Shown piece after piece: positions 22,636-34,179 of a stretch of 64,000 bases of DNA. A model generated the notes under the pieces. That model searched no databases and was not told the origin of the DNA. It worked only from the letters and a program-made list of their open reading frames with translations. This DNA comes from Pollenia angustigena. Lineage: Eukaryota; Arthropoda; Insecta; Diptera; Polleniidae. The DNA lies in assembly GCA_930367215.1 (NCBI GenBank), contig OV884059.1:224191803-224255802 (forward strand), in the 5' to 3' direction. The position numbers were made by a program, and so were the translations under genes. Each line of letters begins with the position of its first letter. Positions within the stretch are counted from its first letter, which is position 1.

Positions 22636-23265
22636 CAGTTGTGCAATAAAAATCAAAAGTCTTTTGATTGTTGCCAATATATTATGCCATCATCGAATAT
22701 CGCATACACATTGGCGATATAATTGTACAGTACGTAAAATTGAACAATTTTATTGCAAGTGTATGAACCGCTTTATGTACACTGCAAATAAAATTGGACC
22801 ACCTGATCCATTTTGATAAAATGGACTACTCCATGGACTGGTCCGATGTAATGCAAGCATGGACCATGCCATTGTTAAAAAGTGTTTGTAGTGAGACGAC
22901 ATGTCTTCGTTTTTTAACGACATGCTTTCGTTTTTAAACGACTTCAAAACTAATCCTCTTGAGTATACCATGGAGTAGTTTTAATACTACTCCTTAGTGG
23001 TCCAAAGGTGGGTTATATGGTCCTCTCCTAGGACATCGTAATGTTAAATAGACCAGGTTTTTTCCATACGTTTGGGTTAGTTTTGGACTAGTCCTGGTCC
23101 CTTGTGGACTACTCTTTACACGCGTGTTTAGACTGGTCCTATTATTTGCAGGGTAGGTAGTTGTTACGCCACAACATAAAAAACAAACAATACCAAATAT
23201 TTGATTGTTGACGTTTTAACGAACGGCAGAGAAGTTTTTTCGTTCCTCGTTCATTCATTGTTCAA
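22636..23265. repeat. Second copy of a hAT/MITE junction segment, split by an insertion
   Basis: 22636-22779 plus 23154-23265 closely match about 21461-21680 (shared AAAATCAAAA, TTTTGATTGTTGCCAATATA and GGTAGTTGTTACGCC blocks). The 374-bp MITE at 22780-23153 interrupts this copy but not the other one, giving a natural empty site. Confidence 0.8.
22780..23153. mobile_element. MITE family D, copy 1 (TA target duplication)
   Basis: Ends CACTGCAAATAAAATTGGAC and GTCCTATTATTTGCAGGG. Compared with the paralogous sequence at about 21555-21580, the inserted site shows TA duplicated (22778-22779, 23154-23155). A second copy lies at 62537-62962 in the opposite orientation. The interior is rich in GGTCC and TACTCC words. 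Confidence 0.85.
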
Positions 23266-23273
23266 AGCAGAGC

Positions 23274-23451
23274 CCGCCCTACAAGAAATGAATGAGCGAG
23301 TTGTCACATTTTTCATGTTGGTGTTAAGAAAATTATAGAAAGAAATGACCGAATGTGACCGAAAACTTTATTTCGGTCATTTCTTTCTATCATTTTCTTA
23401 ACACCAAAATGAAAAATGTGACTACTTGCTCATTCATTTCTTGTAGGGCGG
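23274..23451. mobile_element. Small fold-back element
   Basis: Arms of about 80 bp starting CCGCCCTACAAGAAATGAAT and its inverted copy ending at 23451, around a short centre near 23365. No coding capacity; target duplication not resolved. Confidence 0.65.
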
Positions 23452-24283
23452 CAACACATACATGCAGACTTTTTGTTTTTTGTGAGAGAATAATAACTCT
23501 CCCTCTAAGAAGCACTTAAAGAAATTTTTGTGTTACTTTCTTGTTTTTAAAATCAATCTGGTTGTTAATGTAAAAACTCAAAACATAAAGCTAAGATCCC
23601 ACTATCGGCTCAAATAGCATAATCTGTGACGATTTTTATCATGCTATATCGGCGCACATTTTAAAACATTGCACAATTTACTCTTGGGTGGTCCCATTAT
23701 CGTCGCACATTGTGAAAATTGTTTTCGGTTCATATCGGCCAAAACTCAATTGCGACAATAACACTATGGAACATTTTTGGGATTATTGTCTGGGGGGTGA
23801 GAAATTCCAAGTCAGGGTGATGGTACTAGGTCAGTATAGTAAAACCCTCAAAGGGTTTGGCGTTCGTATGTGTCAGTTTTTTTTTATGACATTTTAAATT
23901 TTTTCCTTATCTTGATGTTTTTTCGCTTAGTTGTAACATTTTGGCAAAAACGTAGTTTAACATAACTCGAGAACCACTTGTCCGATTTTGCTAAAACAAA
24001 CTCAAAAAAATTGGCTGTTGTACTGTGTAATCGGTACAATGCGGTCACACTATCGGTCTATTTGGGCAAACTAAATCATATGTTTTTGTTTATTTGCTTG
24101 TTGGCAGACATAATTTTACTTTAAAAGTTCGCAAAATTCTCCTTCTGAATATTCCATTATGTTTCCTAACAATTTTAAATAATATATTATTATTTAATTA
24201 AACATGTATTCCATTTTATTTATACTTACTGCACTTCTTCCTTTTTTTTGTAATTGTTGTTTTGTGAAAATATGTTTACAAAC

Positions 24284-24480
24284 CAGGGATGGTAAGATCG
24301 ATACAACTGCAATGTTTTGGTTCAAGTACAATGCAATGTTTTGGTTCTGTACAAATGTACTATTTAATGTTTTAATACATAAATAATAGATAAAACAAAC
24401 GTATTTTGGGTACAGTTAAGCTCAAAAAAGTAAAATTTTATTAGCCAGTTGGTGCAATTTAAAAATTTTGTTTTGCCATC
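24284..24480. mobile_element. Possible small hAT-like insertion
   Basis: CAGGGATGGTAAGATCG at the left and TTTTGCCATCCCTTG at the right are inverted hAT-like ends. The flanks do not show an 8-bp duplication, so this is tentative. Confidence 0.4.
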
Positions 24481-24594
24481 CCTTGTATCGGCGCTAATTG
24501 GCGACTGTGATCGGCGCGCAAGTGGCCGATAAAAATCGGTACATATTAAACAATTTTATTGCTCCACATTGTGCAAAAGAGTGTTTACATTATG

Positions 24595-24714
24595 TGCGTT
24601 CGTTTACTTTTCTAGTAAAATCCAGTAGGTGAGTAATATGAAAATTTGTGTACGCGAACGCATTTCAGTAAAATCCAGTACAAATTTGTAAAATTTTTGG
24701 GGTAAACGAACGCA
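24595..24714. mobile_element. 120-bp MITE
   Basis: 13-bp TIRs TGCGTTCGTTTAC and GTAAACGAACGCA. Two AGTAAAATCCAGTA words lie inside as a direct repeat. Nested in the 1.28-kb element. Confidence 0.6.
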
Positions 24715-25077
24715 GCTAGTATCGGAGCATCAAGGTTAATTTTGATTGTCCACAGTCAGCACAATTTCGGCACAGATTGTAGCATGTTAAAAATTTTGAC
24801 CGTTCACACTATTGGCACATGAAATACGACAAAAATTGGTACATTGTGCCTATAGTGGGATCTTAGCTTAAGTGTATGTTTTATATAAAATAAAAAACAA
24901 AAAATCATTAGCAGTCAGGCCCACGATGTCACACGGTAACGTTTGCATAGAAAATTACATTTAAAACAAAAACAATTTCTTAAATTTGTTTCTGGCATCA
25001 ATTTTATAACACTTTAATCTAGAAAGTAAAGTTTTTCTTAGTTTGTATATGTGTGTAGAGGCGAATATATATTTATA

Positions 25078-26151
25078 CTAGCGGACCCGACGAACTTCGC
25101 CTCCTCCCAAGCCTTCAGACAAACTTTAGAGTAATAATACAACACAAATATTTAAATTTTCAATGTGATTTATTTGAATGAAATCAGAAGAGAGCGATTT
25201 GATGAACAATGTTTTTCGATTTGTTTTCCGGCACAAAAACAAATAACGAAGACGGTTTCCCAACACGCAAACATGCAACGAACAGCTGACCTTGCGGAAA
25301 ACAGTTAAATTCGAGATTAATCCCACAGACTTCTAGTGATTGGCTTTGCGATTTATTGGTTGTCATTGCAAATGCCAATCGAACGGGGAACTGAATCCGC
25401 TTGAATTAGAATGGAAGGTCAGTTGAAATAATTTGTATTCGTGGGATAAGGACTTCCTCTCCTTTGAATTTGCCCTTGATGATTGTCGCCTGAATCACAT
25501 TGTTCATTAGCTTTTTGACGGACAACCGCGTACCGTTGCACATTATCGGAGGATTGAGATTCCGCAACATGATTATGATCGATACCACCTTCAGCTGTAA
25601 ATTATGCGGCGGAGTTCCTGGTACATCAAGCGAGTTAAAAAATTTCGACGGGTAGCTGGTCGGCTAATTTCCGTCGGTCACGCAGTCAAAAGATTTGTAC
25701 GCATGCAGTTGTCCTGCGATTTGACTTTGAATAATTAAGTTTAAGCTATCGACGTCCTTATTCTTCGCTGCTAGTATTGCCCGTTCGCGAATCCAATCGA
25801 GATTTTTGTAATTTTGTACAATGCCAGGGAACACTTTGCTGATGAGTTCCTCCTTGGACGATGTGAATTCACAAAAATTTTCAGGGAACGATATCAATCC
25901 ATTCGAAACATCAACAGGAATTTGGCCGTTCCCAAGCTCCAGCAGTTGTCCCGAGGCTTTAGCAGCCGATGGGTCGTTCTGCAACGCGACTCTCATGTTT
26001 GTGGTCAATTGCAACTTCTGGACATGCCTCTACAAAGACGACGATTACAGGCACGCGTTAAGTTCATCCGCAGTAGAAGATTTGGGGATAACAGGAATTG
26101 TTTGACGAAAATATCCGGAGAGCAATATCAAAGCCCCACTAAATCGTCTTA
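25078..26151 (-). pseudogene. Helitron-type PIF1 helicase fragment, copy A
   Basis: Minus-strand frames give SGxFRQ-region remnants followed by LTTNMRVALQNDPSAA, LLELGNGQIPVDVS, LISFPENFC, KNLDWIRERAILAAKN, then IIMLRNLNPPIMCNGTRL, KGEEVLIPRI, and finally FAMTTNKSQSQSLEVCGINL and ARVGKPSSLFVFVPEN-like sequence (one or two residues altered). This is the C-terminal half of the PIF1-like helicase carried by Helitrons. It is broken into several frames and lacks the Walker A part. The 3' side ends at GGTCCGCTAG (25078-25087 on the minus strand), a Helitron-style CTAG end. The 5' breakpoint, AAATCGTCTTA at 26141-26151, is shared with copy B at 56.25 kb. Confidence 0.85.
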
Positions 26152-26799
26152 AAGGCCGCTTTAGCCGACCGTAAATGTAATTAAATGCAATGTAAAGTAC
26201 CGTAACGTACTGTAAGCTCGTTTGTGCACTTATAGAACATGTAAGAACGCGTCAGCTGTTTTTCACAACCAAAAACAAAAAAGCATTATGCTGGGTACAC
26301 ACAGTGCAATCTACAATGCAATCTGTTTCAATGCAACCTCAAAATATCAAAGCGTTTTGATGTTGATGCAATCTTGAATGAATGAAAATTAATTTAATTC
26401 ACTGCATAGAAAAAAAAAAAAAGTTCAGTAAAAATAAAATGATTATACAATTCATCAAGTTTTCATTAACAGTAAAATATATATATGCATATGGTCACCT
26501 GAAATCGAAAAGACCTTGAGCAAAAACTTCAAAATGTGTACTATTTATATGTTACTATGGAAAAAAAAAAGGAATTCAGTAAAAAAATTGATTATAATAT
26601 AATTCATCATCCCACATGATTGCTGAAAAGTTTTTAAAACAAGCTGAAAAAAAACATAAATAAGCACAGCTTGATCACAACACAATAAATATGTTGTTAG
26701 TGTACCACTACGAAATTGCAAAATTTGCCAAAATAACAACATGCGCAACAGTCCTGCTTTGTTGAAATTTATTAAGCAACTGAATACTAGAGTTGTGTC
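26152..26799. other. Intergenic, no gene seen
   Basis: Contains a MITE-like start (CTGGGTACACACAGTGCAAT at about 26289) with TGCAATC words, otherwise AT-rich. The 127-codon minus-strand frame at 26545-26928 has no recognised domain and overlaps transposon ends. Confidence 0.5.
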
Positions 26800-27150
26800 C
26801 AGCGTTACCGTTGGTGCCACTGAAGTGGCAATTTGCCACTTTTTCGGCTGCTTGGATACTATTTGGCCACTTTTACAAAATGCACCCAAATGTGGTACTT
26901 TTTGTGATTCTTGCCACTTTTGTGACACTTTTTACGTTAGGAAAAGATACTTTTTTTCTTTCTGTTTTATTATTACTCCCAGCTTTAATATATGCTAAGA
27001 AATTAGCGTCCTGGGTGGGTTCAAGTCTTTTCCAACCGCCACAAAATGCTTTAGAAAAGACACTTTTATAAGAATTTTTTCTTGTCATGCGTGATAAGCT
27101 GAAAATCGGTTGAATAAACTTTCTATTAACCTGCTTTATTTAATATGAAT

Positions 27151-27560
27151 AAGGGGGTAAAGATATCTCGCATATATTGGTCGTGAAGCAGAAACCGAAC
27201 TATTGTGTACCAAAAACTTTTCTAAAATTTGTGTAATTGACATTAAAAATCAAAAATTGTGTAGAGAACTGATAACAAGAATTGATATAAAAAACAAAAA
27301 GCTCAATATATTAAAGTATTTAGACCCATTATTTGTAGTGTCTAATGAAGATATAAACTATTTCGAATTAGTTTCAGAGTTAAAAGATATTATAACTGAC
27401 CCAGATGCATTTATACATCAATTTAAACTTCAAGAGAGTAAATTAATGACACGAATTATGAACACATAATTAAAATTTCGAATGCTGAAACTTTTTGGCG
27501 TGAAATTGGAACATGTATTCAGAAGGAAAAGTACAAGAAATATATTAATAAATGTATTTA
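27151..27560 (+). pseudogene. Decayed transposase-like coding fragment
   Basis: An open stretch reads RYLAYIGREAETELLCTKNF ... KLNILKYLDPLFVVSNE ... FELVSELKDIITDPDAFIHQ and stops at 27469; after a one-frame shift it continues as ISNAETFWREIGTCIQKEK. The LDPLF and FW motifs are reminiscent of the C-terminal half of hAT transposases, and it lies inside a hAT-like element, but I cannot assign it firmly. Frameshift and stops show it is not functional. Confidence 0.4.
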
Positions 27561-28576
27561 TTAAAAACACATTACATAATTATCTTCTATTCGCTGCAAA
27601 AATGTCATAATCCAAAAAACATGTTTTGGCAGAAAACAAGCTTAACGGGTTTGAGTTACCAAAACATTAAAGTAAATATATTATAAAAATTACTTCTCCA
27701 GAGAAATATTTACAAAATATTTATTCTAGTTTTTTCAACAAATGAGCCATTTATTTGTAAAGGTGTTATGATACTTGCTATTTTTTGTATTGGATTTTTT
27801 TAGGATTGACTGAATGAAACAACAAATGCGAGAAAGAACAAGAAATACAATTTGATAAAATGTAAACAAAACAAACAATACTGCTCACGTTTTTTTCCCA
27901 CAAAAAACCGCCATAAAAGCTAAAAATCGCAAAAAAAAAAAGTTAAAAACCGTTTCTTTCGATCAAAAACTAAAAAAATTGGCAACAGTGCTAACAATTA
28001 ATCTGGAAATGTCAATTTTAAGTTAAAAAATTTTGTATTTTTTTTGACAGTCTTAGATTATTTATCGATAACACATGTATATTTGTTTGACATTTCAAGA
28101 TTTTTTATGATATAATCATACTCTTTACACTTACTGAACAACCTAAACAAAAGAGGCAAGCGTTTTTTCAACATGAACATTTTATTTAAATACAATTTCA
28201 ATAAAACAAACCGACATAGCGATCTGTTAAATAAGATTTATCAGCCGGGTGGTTTCTAATTCGCATTCTAATGGTTTGTTTCGTAGAAATTGTATCTAAA
28301 TGAGAAGTTTTGACATACAAAAAACGCTTCCGCTCTTATTTAGGTAGCTCAGTTAGTCAGTTTTCGTATGCAAATATATTTGCACTGTTCTCCAATATAG
28401 AAAAAATACAAAAAATAGCAAGTATCATAACAGCTTTAGTAAGTATGTATGTCTATTGTAAAACGATTAATTGTTTTTTAGTGCATATAATTACTATACA
28501 ATGTTTTTTGTTATGTTTTTATACCATTTAAAATTATAATAAATAGAAAAAAAAAATACATAATGTGGTGTACCTA

Positions 28577-28799
28577 CCCAGTAAAAACTTCGCCTACAAA
28601 ATAACGTGTTGAGTAATCAGAAAAACATAAGAGCACAAAATGAACGCATTTAAAAGTAAGTCATTATTTTTTTTACTTAAATACATTCAGAAAAAGGTAG
28701 TTATAGAAGTTGTTATACATGCAGTTATAGAAGAAAGCTACTAAATGATGAGTTAAAGAAGCTATTCGCTTTGAAAAAGTAAGCGAAGTTTTTACTGGG
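28577..28799. mobile_element. 223-bp MITE (TA target duplication)
   Basis: TIRs CCCAGTAAAAACTTCGC and GCGAAGTTTTTACTGGG, TA at both flanks. Nested in the hAT-like element just before the big array. Confidence 0.75.
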
Positions 28800-30613
28800 T
28801 ATATTAATTTTAAAAGATGTGCTCATTTTTTTTAAATCCTCTTTTTGGTGCCACTTTTTTTGTAGATATCCCCTTTTTTGGTACTTTTTTATACCCTTCA
28901 CCTCAGGTGGAAAAGGGTATATATAAGTTTGTCATAACGTTTGTAATTTCCACAATATTGATTTTAGACCCCATAAAGTATATATATTCTGGGACCTTAT
29001 GAGGAGAGAACTTGATTTAACCATGTCCGTCTGTCCGTCTGTCCGTCTTACGTTTGATATGTGTTTTCCGGATAATCCAGACATGATAGCGGCTAGGTTG
29101 TTTTACATTTATGTTACATACAGTCCACCATTTCTTGCTATTGAAATTCAGCCAGATCGGTCCAAAAATGACGTAGATATGAGCAAAAAACCACGACTAC
29201 CTCTAAATTTTTCCAAAAATCCCTTGTTGTTGTTGTATTTTTTTAATTTCTGTATATCTTGAGAACGGCAAGAGCCAAAGTTTCCAAATTAGGTACACAC
29301 ATTTAGGTTGCCAATACACACCATCCTACAAAATGTGGGCGGGATTGGAGAAGTGGGCGTGGTACCTCCCGTACAAAAAAATTAAAAATTTTATAAAAAC
29401 CTAAATTTAAGGGCTGCCATATGTCCTATGGATATGACTTATATATCAAAATATCGGAAAAAATAGTAGAACATATTTTATAAAAAACTCGGGAAAATCG
29501 GTTCAGATACAAAAAAGTTATGACCAAAATTAAATTTTTTTTTTTAAATACCCAACTTTCGGGAACCATAGATCTCCCCGAGTCCAAGTTTTATAACCCA
29601 ACTAACTGGCAAATTTCTTCTTAAACACGTCGGTATATAAATCTGTCAAATCGGTTAAAAAATGGCTGAGTTATAATCAAAATACTGAAATCCCAAAAAT
29701 TACTCTTTTTATACCCTTCACCTCAGGTGGAAAAGGGTATATATAAGTTTGTCATAACGTTTGTAATTTCCACAATATTGATTTTAGACCCCATAAAGTA
29801 TATATATTCTGGGACCTTATGAGGAGAGAACTTGATTTAACCATGTCCGTCTGTCCGTCTGTCCATCTGTCCGTCTGTCGGTCTGTCCGTCTGACCGTCT
29901 GTCGGTCTGTCCGTCTGACCGTCTGTCCGTCTTACGTTTGATATGTGTTTTCCGGATAATCCAGACATGATAGCGGCTAGGTTGTTTTACATTTATGTTA
30001 CATACAGTCCACCATTTCTTGCTATTGAAATTCAGCCAGATCGGTCCAAAAATGACGTAGATATGAGCAAAAAACCACGACTACCTCTAAATTTTTCCAA
30101 AAATTATTTGTTGTTGTTGTATTTTTTTAATTTCTGTATATCTTGAGACTGCAAGAGCCAAAGTTTCCAAATTAGGTACACACATTTAGGTTGCCAATAC
30201 ACACCATCCTACAAAATGTGGGCGGGATTGGAGAAGTGGGCGTGGTACCTCCCGTACAAAAAAAATTAAAAATTTTATAAAAACCTATATGTCCTATGGA
30301 TATGACTTATATATCAAAATATCGGACATTTTTAGTAGAACATATTTTATAAAAAACTCGGGAAAATCGGTTCAGATACAAAAAAGTTATGACCAAAATT
30401 TAATTTTTTTTTTTAAATACCCAACTTTCGGGAACCATAGATCTCCCCGAGTCCAAGTTTTATAACCCAACTAACTGGCAAATTTCTTCTTAAACACGTC
30501 GGTATATAAATCTGTCAAATCGGTTAAAAAATGGCTGAGTTATAATCAAAATACTGAAATCCCAAAAATTACTCTTTTTATACCCTTCACCTCAGGTGGA
30601 AAAGGGTATATAT

Positions 30614-32169
30614 GGGTTAATTCCAAACACAATGCTTTTTTTTCGTCTCAAGCTTTTTATTTCTTTCATGTAAAAGAAAATAAAAAAACAAAAACAAAAG
30701 TAGTTGTTATTATTGTAAAACTTTCTGCTAAATTGTGCAAATGGTGCTTTAACTGTATATCATGCCTATTACATACAAATATACCTGTCTCCACACATGT
30801 TATTCATTAAGCAACATGGAAAAAGAGTTGAAAACAATAGAACAATAATAAAAAATTCAACTGTTTTTCAATGATTGTATTTATTTTTATTGCTTTTTCC
30901 TGGTTTTACCTGAAAAATGTTATCAATGTCATTTTGACGTTCTAATTTTACTTTGTCTCTGCGTTTTTTCCGTAATGTCACATTTTTTTTAATTAAGTCA
31001 TAATCATTACTTGAGCTGTTTCGTTTGCTTTATGTGCATCGCTATTAAAAAGTGCAAGAAGTGATAAATTGATTAAGATAAAAAATAAAATAATAAAATC
31101 AATTATTTGGTGTTTTCAAGTGAATTTATAATCGCACGATGGTAAGTACAGCTAAAAATTTCCGTACTGTCACACAGTTATTTAATAAAAAATCGTAAAA
31201 AATAAAATAAATAAAAATGTATATTAATATATTACGAAGTTTTGATCACTTTTTCTTGTTTTTATTTTCCGTGAAATAACTTTTTAGAAGAAAAAAACAA
31301 AAAAAATATCACAAATTTCTTTACTGTCACTTTTAAGTAAAAAGGTTTTTTTTATTTTAAAAGCTTATTTCTCGAAAATTCTGATTGATTTCAATACTGT
31401 AGTTCTTAAAACCGCTTAAAAAAAACAAATAGAAAAAAAACCAATCGGGAATCAATTTTTTATGAAATATTCACAGATTCCGATGAATAGATTTGTTCAT
31501 GAATTTTTTGTTAATATAATTGGATTACTTTTATTTTTTGTTTCGTTTTTATAAAAAAGAAAAAACAAACAGTAACCAAAAACAAAATAATGAATAAATG
31601 TTTAAGTTTTCGTTACACTTGAAATTTAAATTGGATTTTCTTTACTGTCACAAAAAATTCCGTACTGTCACTTTTTATTTTTTCAAGTTTCCAGCAAAAT
31701 ACAACAATTTCTTCCAAATTGTTTGAAGCAAATTTGTTACTTTAAATGTAAGCTGCACAAAAACAAATTTTTGTAAAAAAATTACTTTTTTTTAATTCTT
31801 GAATTATAAAAGGAAAAAAAAATAATTGGAATCTCTTCGAAAAATAACTTTTTGCTATTACTAACCCGTTTTTTTTTAAGAAAAACATCCAAAGCTGGTA
31901 AATAATAAGTGAACGAATGCGAACGTAGGCTTTGTTCTAACATTTTTGCATTAATTTCTTAGTTTTGTAAATTTTTGTAAAAAGTGACATTCCGGAAAAT
32001 ATTTCACCAAAATGCAATAAAAAAGCAAAACAAATTTTTTTTAAAGAAACTAAAAGTAATTTCGCAATCTGCACAAATCTTAATGCAAGTAAACAATTTC
32101 AGAGAATGAATTCCTCAACCTTAAAAAAAAAAAAAAAATGCTCATGTACACTACTTTTGGAATTAACCC
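30614..32169. mobile_element. 1.56-kb TIR insertion, copy 1
   Basis: Ends GGGTTAATTCCAAA and TTTGGAATTAACCC (14-bp perfect TIR, or 15 bp with the outer T/A). Compared with monomers lacking it, the site shows a duplication of TA or ATAT. Noncoding, very AT-rich, with repeated CCGTACTGTCAC / TTTACTGTCAC words. An ATG followed at once by a consensus splice donor, ATG|GTAAGT, lies at 31139-31147. Superfamily unknown. Confidence 0.8.
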
Positions 32170-34105
32170 ATATAAGTTTGTCATAACGTTTGTAATTTCC
32201 ACAATATTGATTTTAGACCCCATAAAGTATATATATTCTGGGACCTTATGAGGAGAGAACTTGATTTAACCATGTCCGTCTGTCCGTCTGTCGGTCTGTC
32301 CGTCTGTCGGTCTGTCCGTCTGACCGTCTGTCCGTCTGTCCGTCTTACGTTTGATATGTGTTTTCCGGATAATCCAGACATGATAGCGGCTAGGTTGTTT
32401 TACATTTATGTTACATACAAACCACCATTTCTTGCTATTGAAATTCAGCCAGATCGGTCCAAAAATGACGGAGATATGAGCAAAAAACCACGACTACCTC
32501 TAAATTTTTCCAAAAATCCCTTGTTGTTGTATTTTTTTAATTTCTGTATATCTTGAGACTGCAAGAGCCAAAGTTTCCAAATTAGGTACACACATTTAGG
32601 TTGCCAATATACACCATCCTACAAAATGTGGGCGGGATTGGAGAAGTGGGCGTGGTACCTCCCGTACAAAAAAATTAAAAATTTTATAAAAACCTAAATT
32701 TAAGGGCTGCCATATGTCCTATGGATATGACTTATATATCAAAATTTTTAGCAGAACATATTTTATAAAAAACTCGGGAAAATCGGTTCAGATACAAAAA
32801 AGTTATGACCAAAATTAAATTTTTTTTTTTAAATACCCAACTTTCGGGAACCATAGATCTCCCCGAGTCCAAGTTTTATAACCCAACTAACTGGCAAATT
32901 TCTTCTTAAACACGTCGGTATATATGTAAATCTGTCAAATCGGTTAAAAAATGGCTGAGTTATAATCAAAATACTGAAATCCCAAAAATTACTCTTTTTA
33001 TACCCTTCACCTCAGGTGGAAAAGGGTATATATAAGTTTGTCATAACGTTTGTAATTTCCACAATATTGATTTTAGACCCCATAAAGTATATATATTCTG
33101 GGACCTTATGAGGAGAGAACTTGATTTAACCATGTCCGTCTGACCGTCTGTCGGTCTGTCCGTCTGACCGTCTGTCGGTCTGTCCGTCTGACCGTCTGTC
33201 CGTCTTACGTTTGATATGTGTTTTCCGGATAATCCAGACATAATAGCGGCTAGGTTGTTTTACATTTATGTTACATACAGTCCACCATTTCTTGCTATTG
33301 AAATTCAGCCAGATCGGTCCAAAAATGACGGAGATATGAGCAAAAAACCACGACTACCTCTAAATTTTTCCAAAAATCCCTTGTTGTTGTTGTATTTTTT
33401 TAATTTCTGTATATCTTGAGACTGCAAGAGCCAAAGTTTCCAAATTAGGTACACACATTTAGGTTGCCAATACACACCATCCTACAAAATGTGGGCGGGA
33501 TTGGAGAAGTGGGCGTGGTACCTCCCGTACAAAAAAAATTAAAAATTTTATAAAATTCATATGTCCTATGGATATGACTTATATATCAAAATATCGGAAA
33601 TTTTTAGTAGAACATATTTTATAAAAAACTCGGGAAAATCGGTTCAGATACAAAAAAGTTATGACCAAAATTAAATTTTTTTTTTTAAATACCCAACTTT
33701 CGGGAACCATAGATCTCCCCGAGTCCAAGTTTTATAACCCAACTAACTGGCAAATTTCTTCTTAAACACGTCGGTATATAAATCTGTCAAATCGGTTAAA
33801 AAATGGCTGAGTTATAATCAAAATACTGAAATCCCAAAAATTACTCTTTTTATACCCTTCACCTCAGGTGGAAAAGGGTATATATGGGTTAATTCCAAAC
33901 ACAATGCTTTTTTTTCGTCTCAAGCTTTTTATTTCTTTCATGTAAAAGAAAATAAAAAAACAAAAACAAAAGTAGTTGTTATTATTGTAAAACTTTCTGC
34001 TAAATTGTGCAAATGGTGCTTTAACTGTATATCATGCCTATTACATACAAATATACCTGTCTCCACACATGTTATTCATTAAGCAACATCGAAAAAGAGT
34101 TGAAA

Positions 34106-34118
34106 ACAATAGAACAAT
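34106..34118. repeat. Target duplication of the Penelope-like element, left copy
   Basis: ACAATAGAACAAT is repeated at 38571-38583. The uninterrupted copies of the host element have it once. The first five bases also match the element's own 3' end, so the true duplication is 8-13 bp. Confidence 0.8.
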
Positions 34119-34179
34119 CTTTTTTAAGTTGTTTTATTATTCGACCTTTTTCAATTGTAATTTGTAAAAAAATAATAAA
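34116..34179 (-). repeat. Inverted copy of the tandem junction
   Basis: 64 bp identical to the reverse complement of 35735-35798, the stretch that spans the boundary between the truncated and full-length copies. It therefore derives from a template that already contained the tandem junction. Confidence 0.9.

Larger units (their letters stand above)
23589..24868. mobile_element. 1.28-kb nonautonomous TIR element (TAA target duplication)
   Basis: TIRs AGCTAAGATCCCACTAT at the left and the inverse at the right; TAA flanks both ends (23586-23588, 24869-24871). The interior is filled with CGGCACA / TGTGCCGA-like words and holds two smaller insertions (about 24284-24480 and 24595-24714). No transposase. 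Confidence 0.75.
26800..28890 (+). mobile_element. hAT-like element, right end cut off by the mini-me array
   Basis: The left end CAGCGTTACCGTTGGTGCCA is followed by repeated subterminal words TTGCCACTTTTT, TGGCCACTTTT, TGGTACTTTTT. The right part, 28840-28890, has GGTGCCACTTTTT and TTGGTACTTTTTT in the same direction; it matches, in reverse, the intact terminus at 57879-58000, whose TIR is CAGTGTTACCG. Here the last about 20 bp are replaced by the array starting at 28891. Decayed coding remains occur at 27151-27560. Confidence 0.5.

Noticed and set aside
23688..23897. 69-codon frame inside the 1.28-kb TAA-flanked element
   Set aside because: Short, no motif, and inside a nonautonomous transposon.
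29059..29262. A 66-67-codon open frame (MCFPDNPDMIAARLFYIYVT...) recurring in nearly every array monomer and, altered, in array 2
   Set aside because: Between the two subfamilies the best-kept part is identical at synonymous sites too, while other parts change amino acids freely. This is DNA-level similarity of a repeat, not protein conservation; there is no domain.
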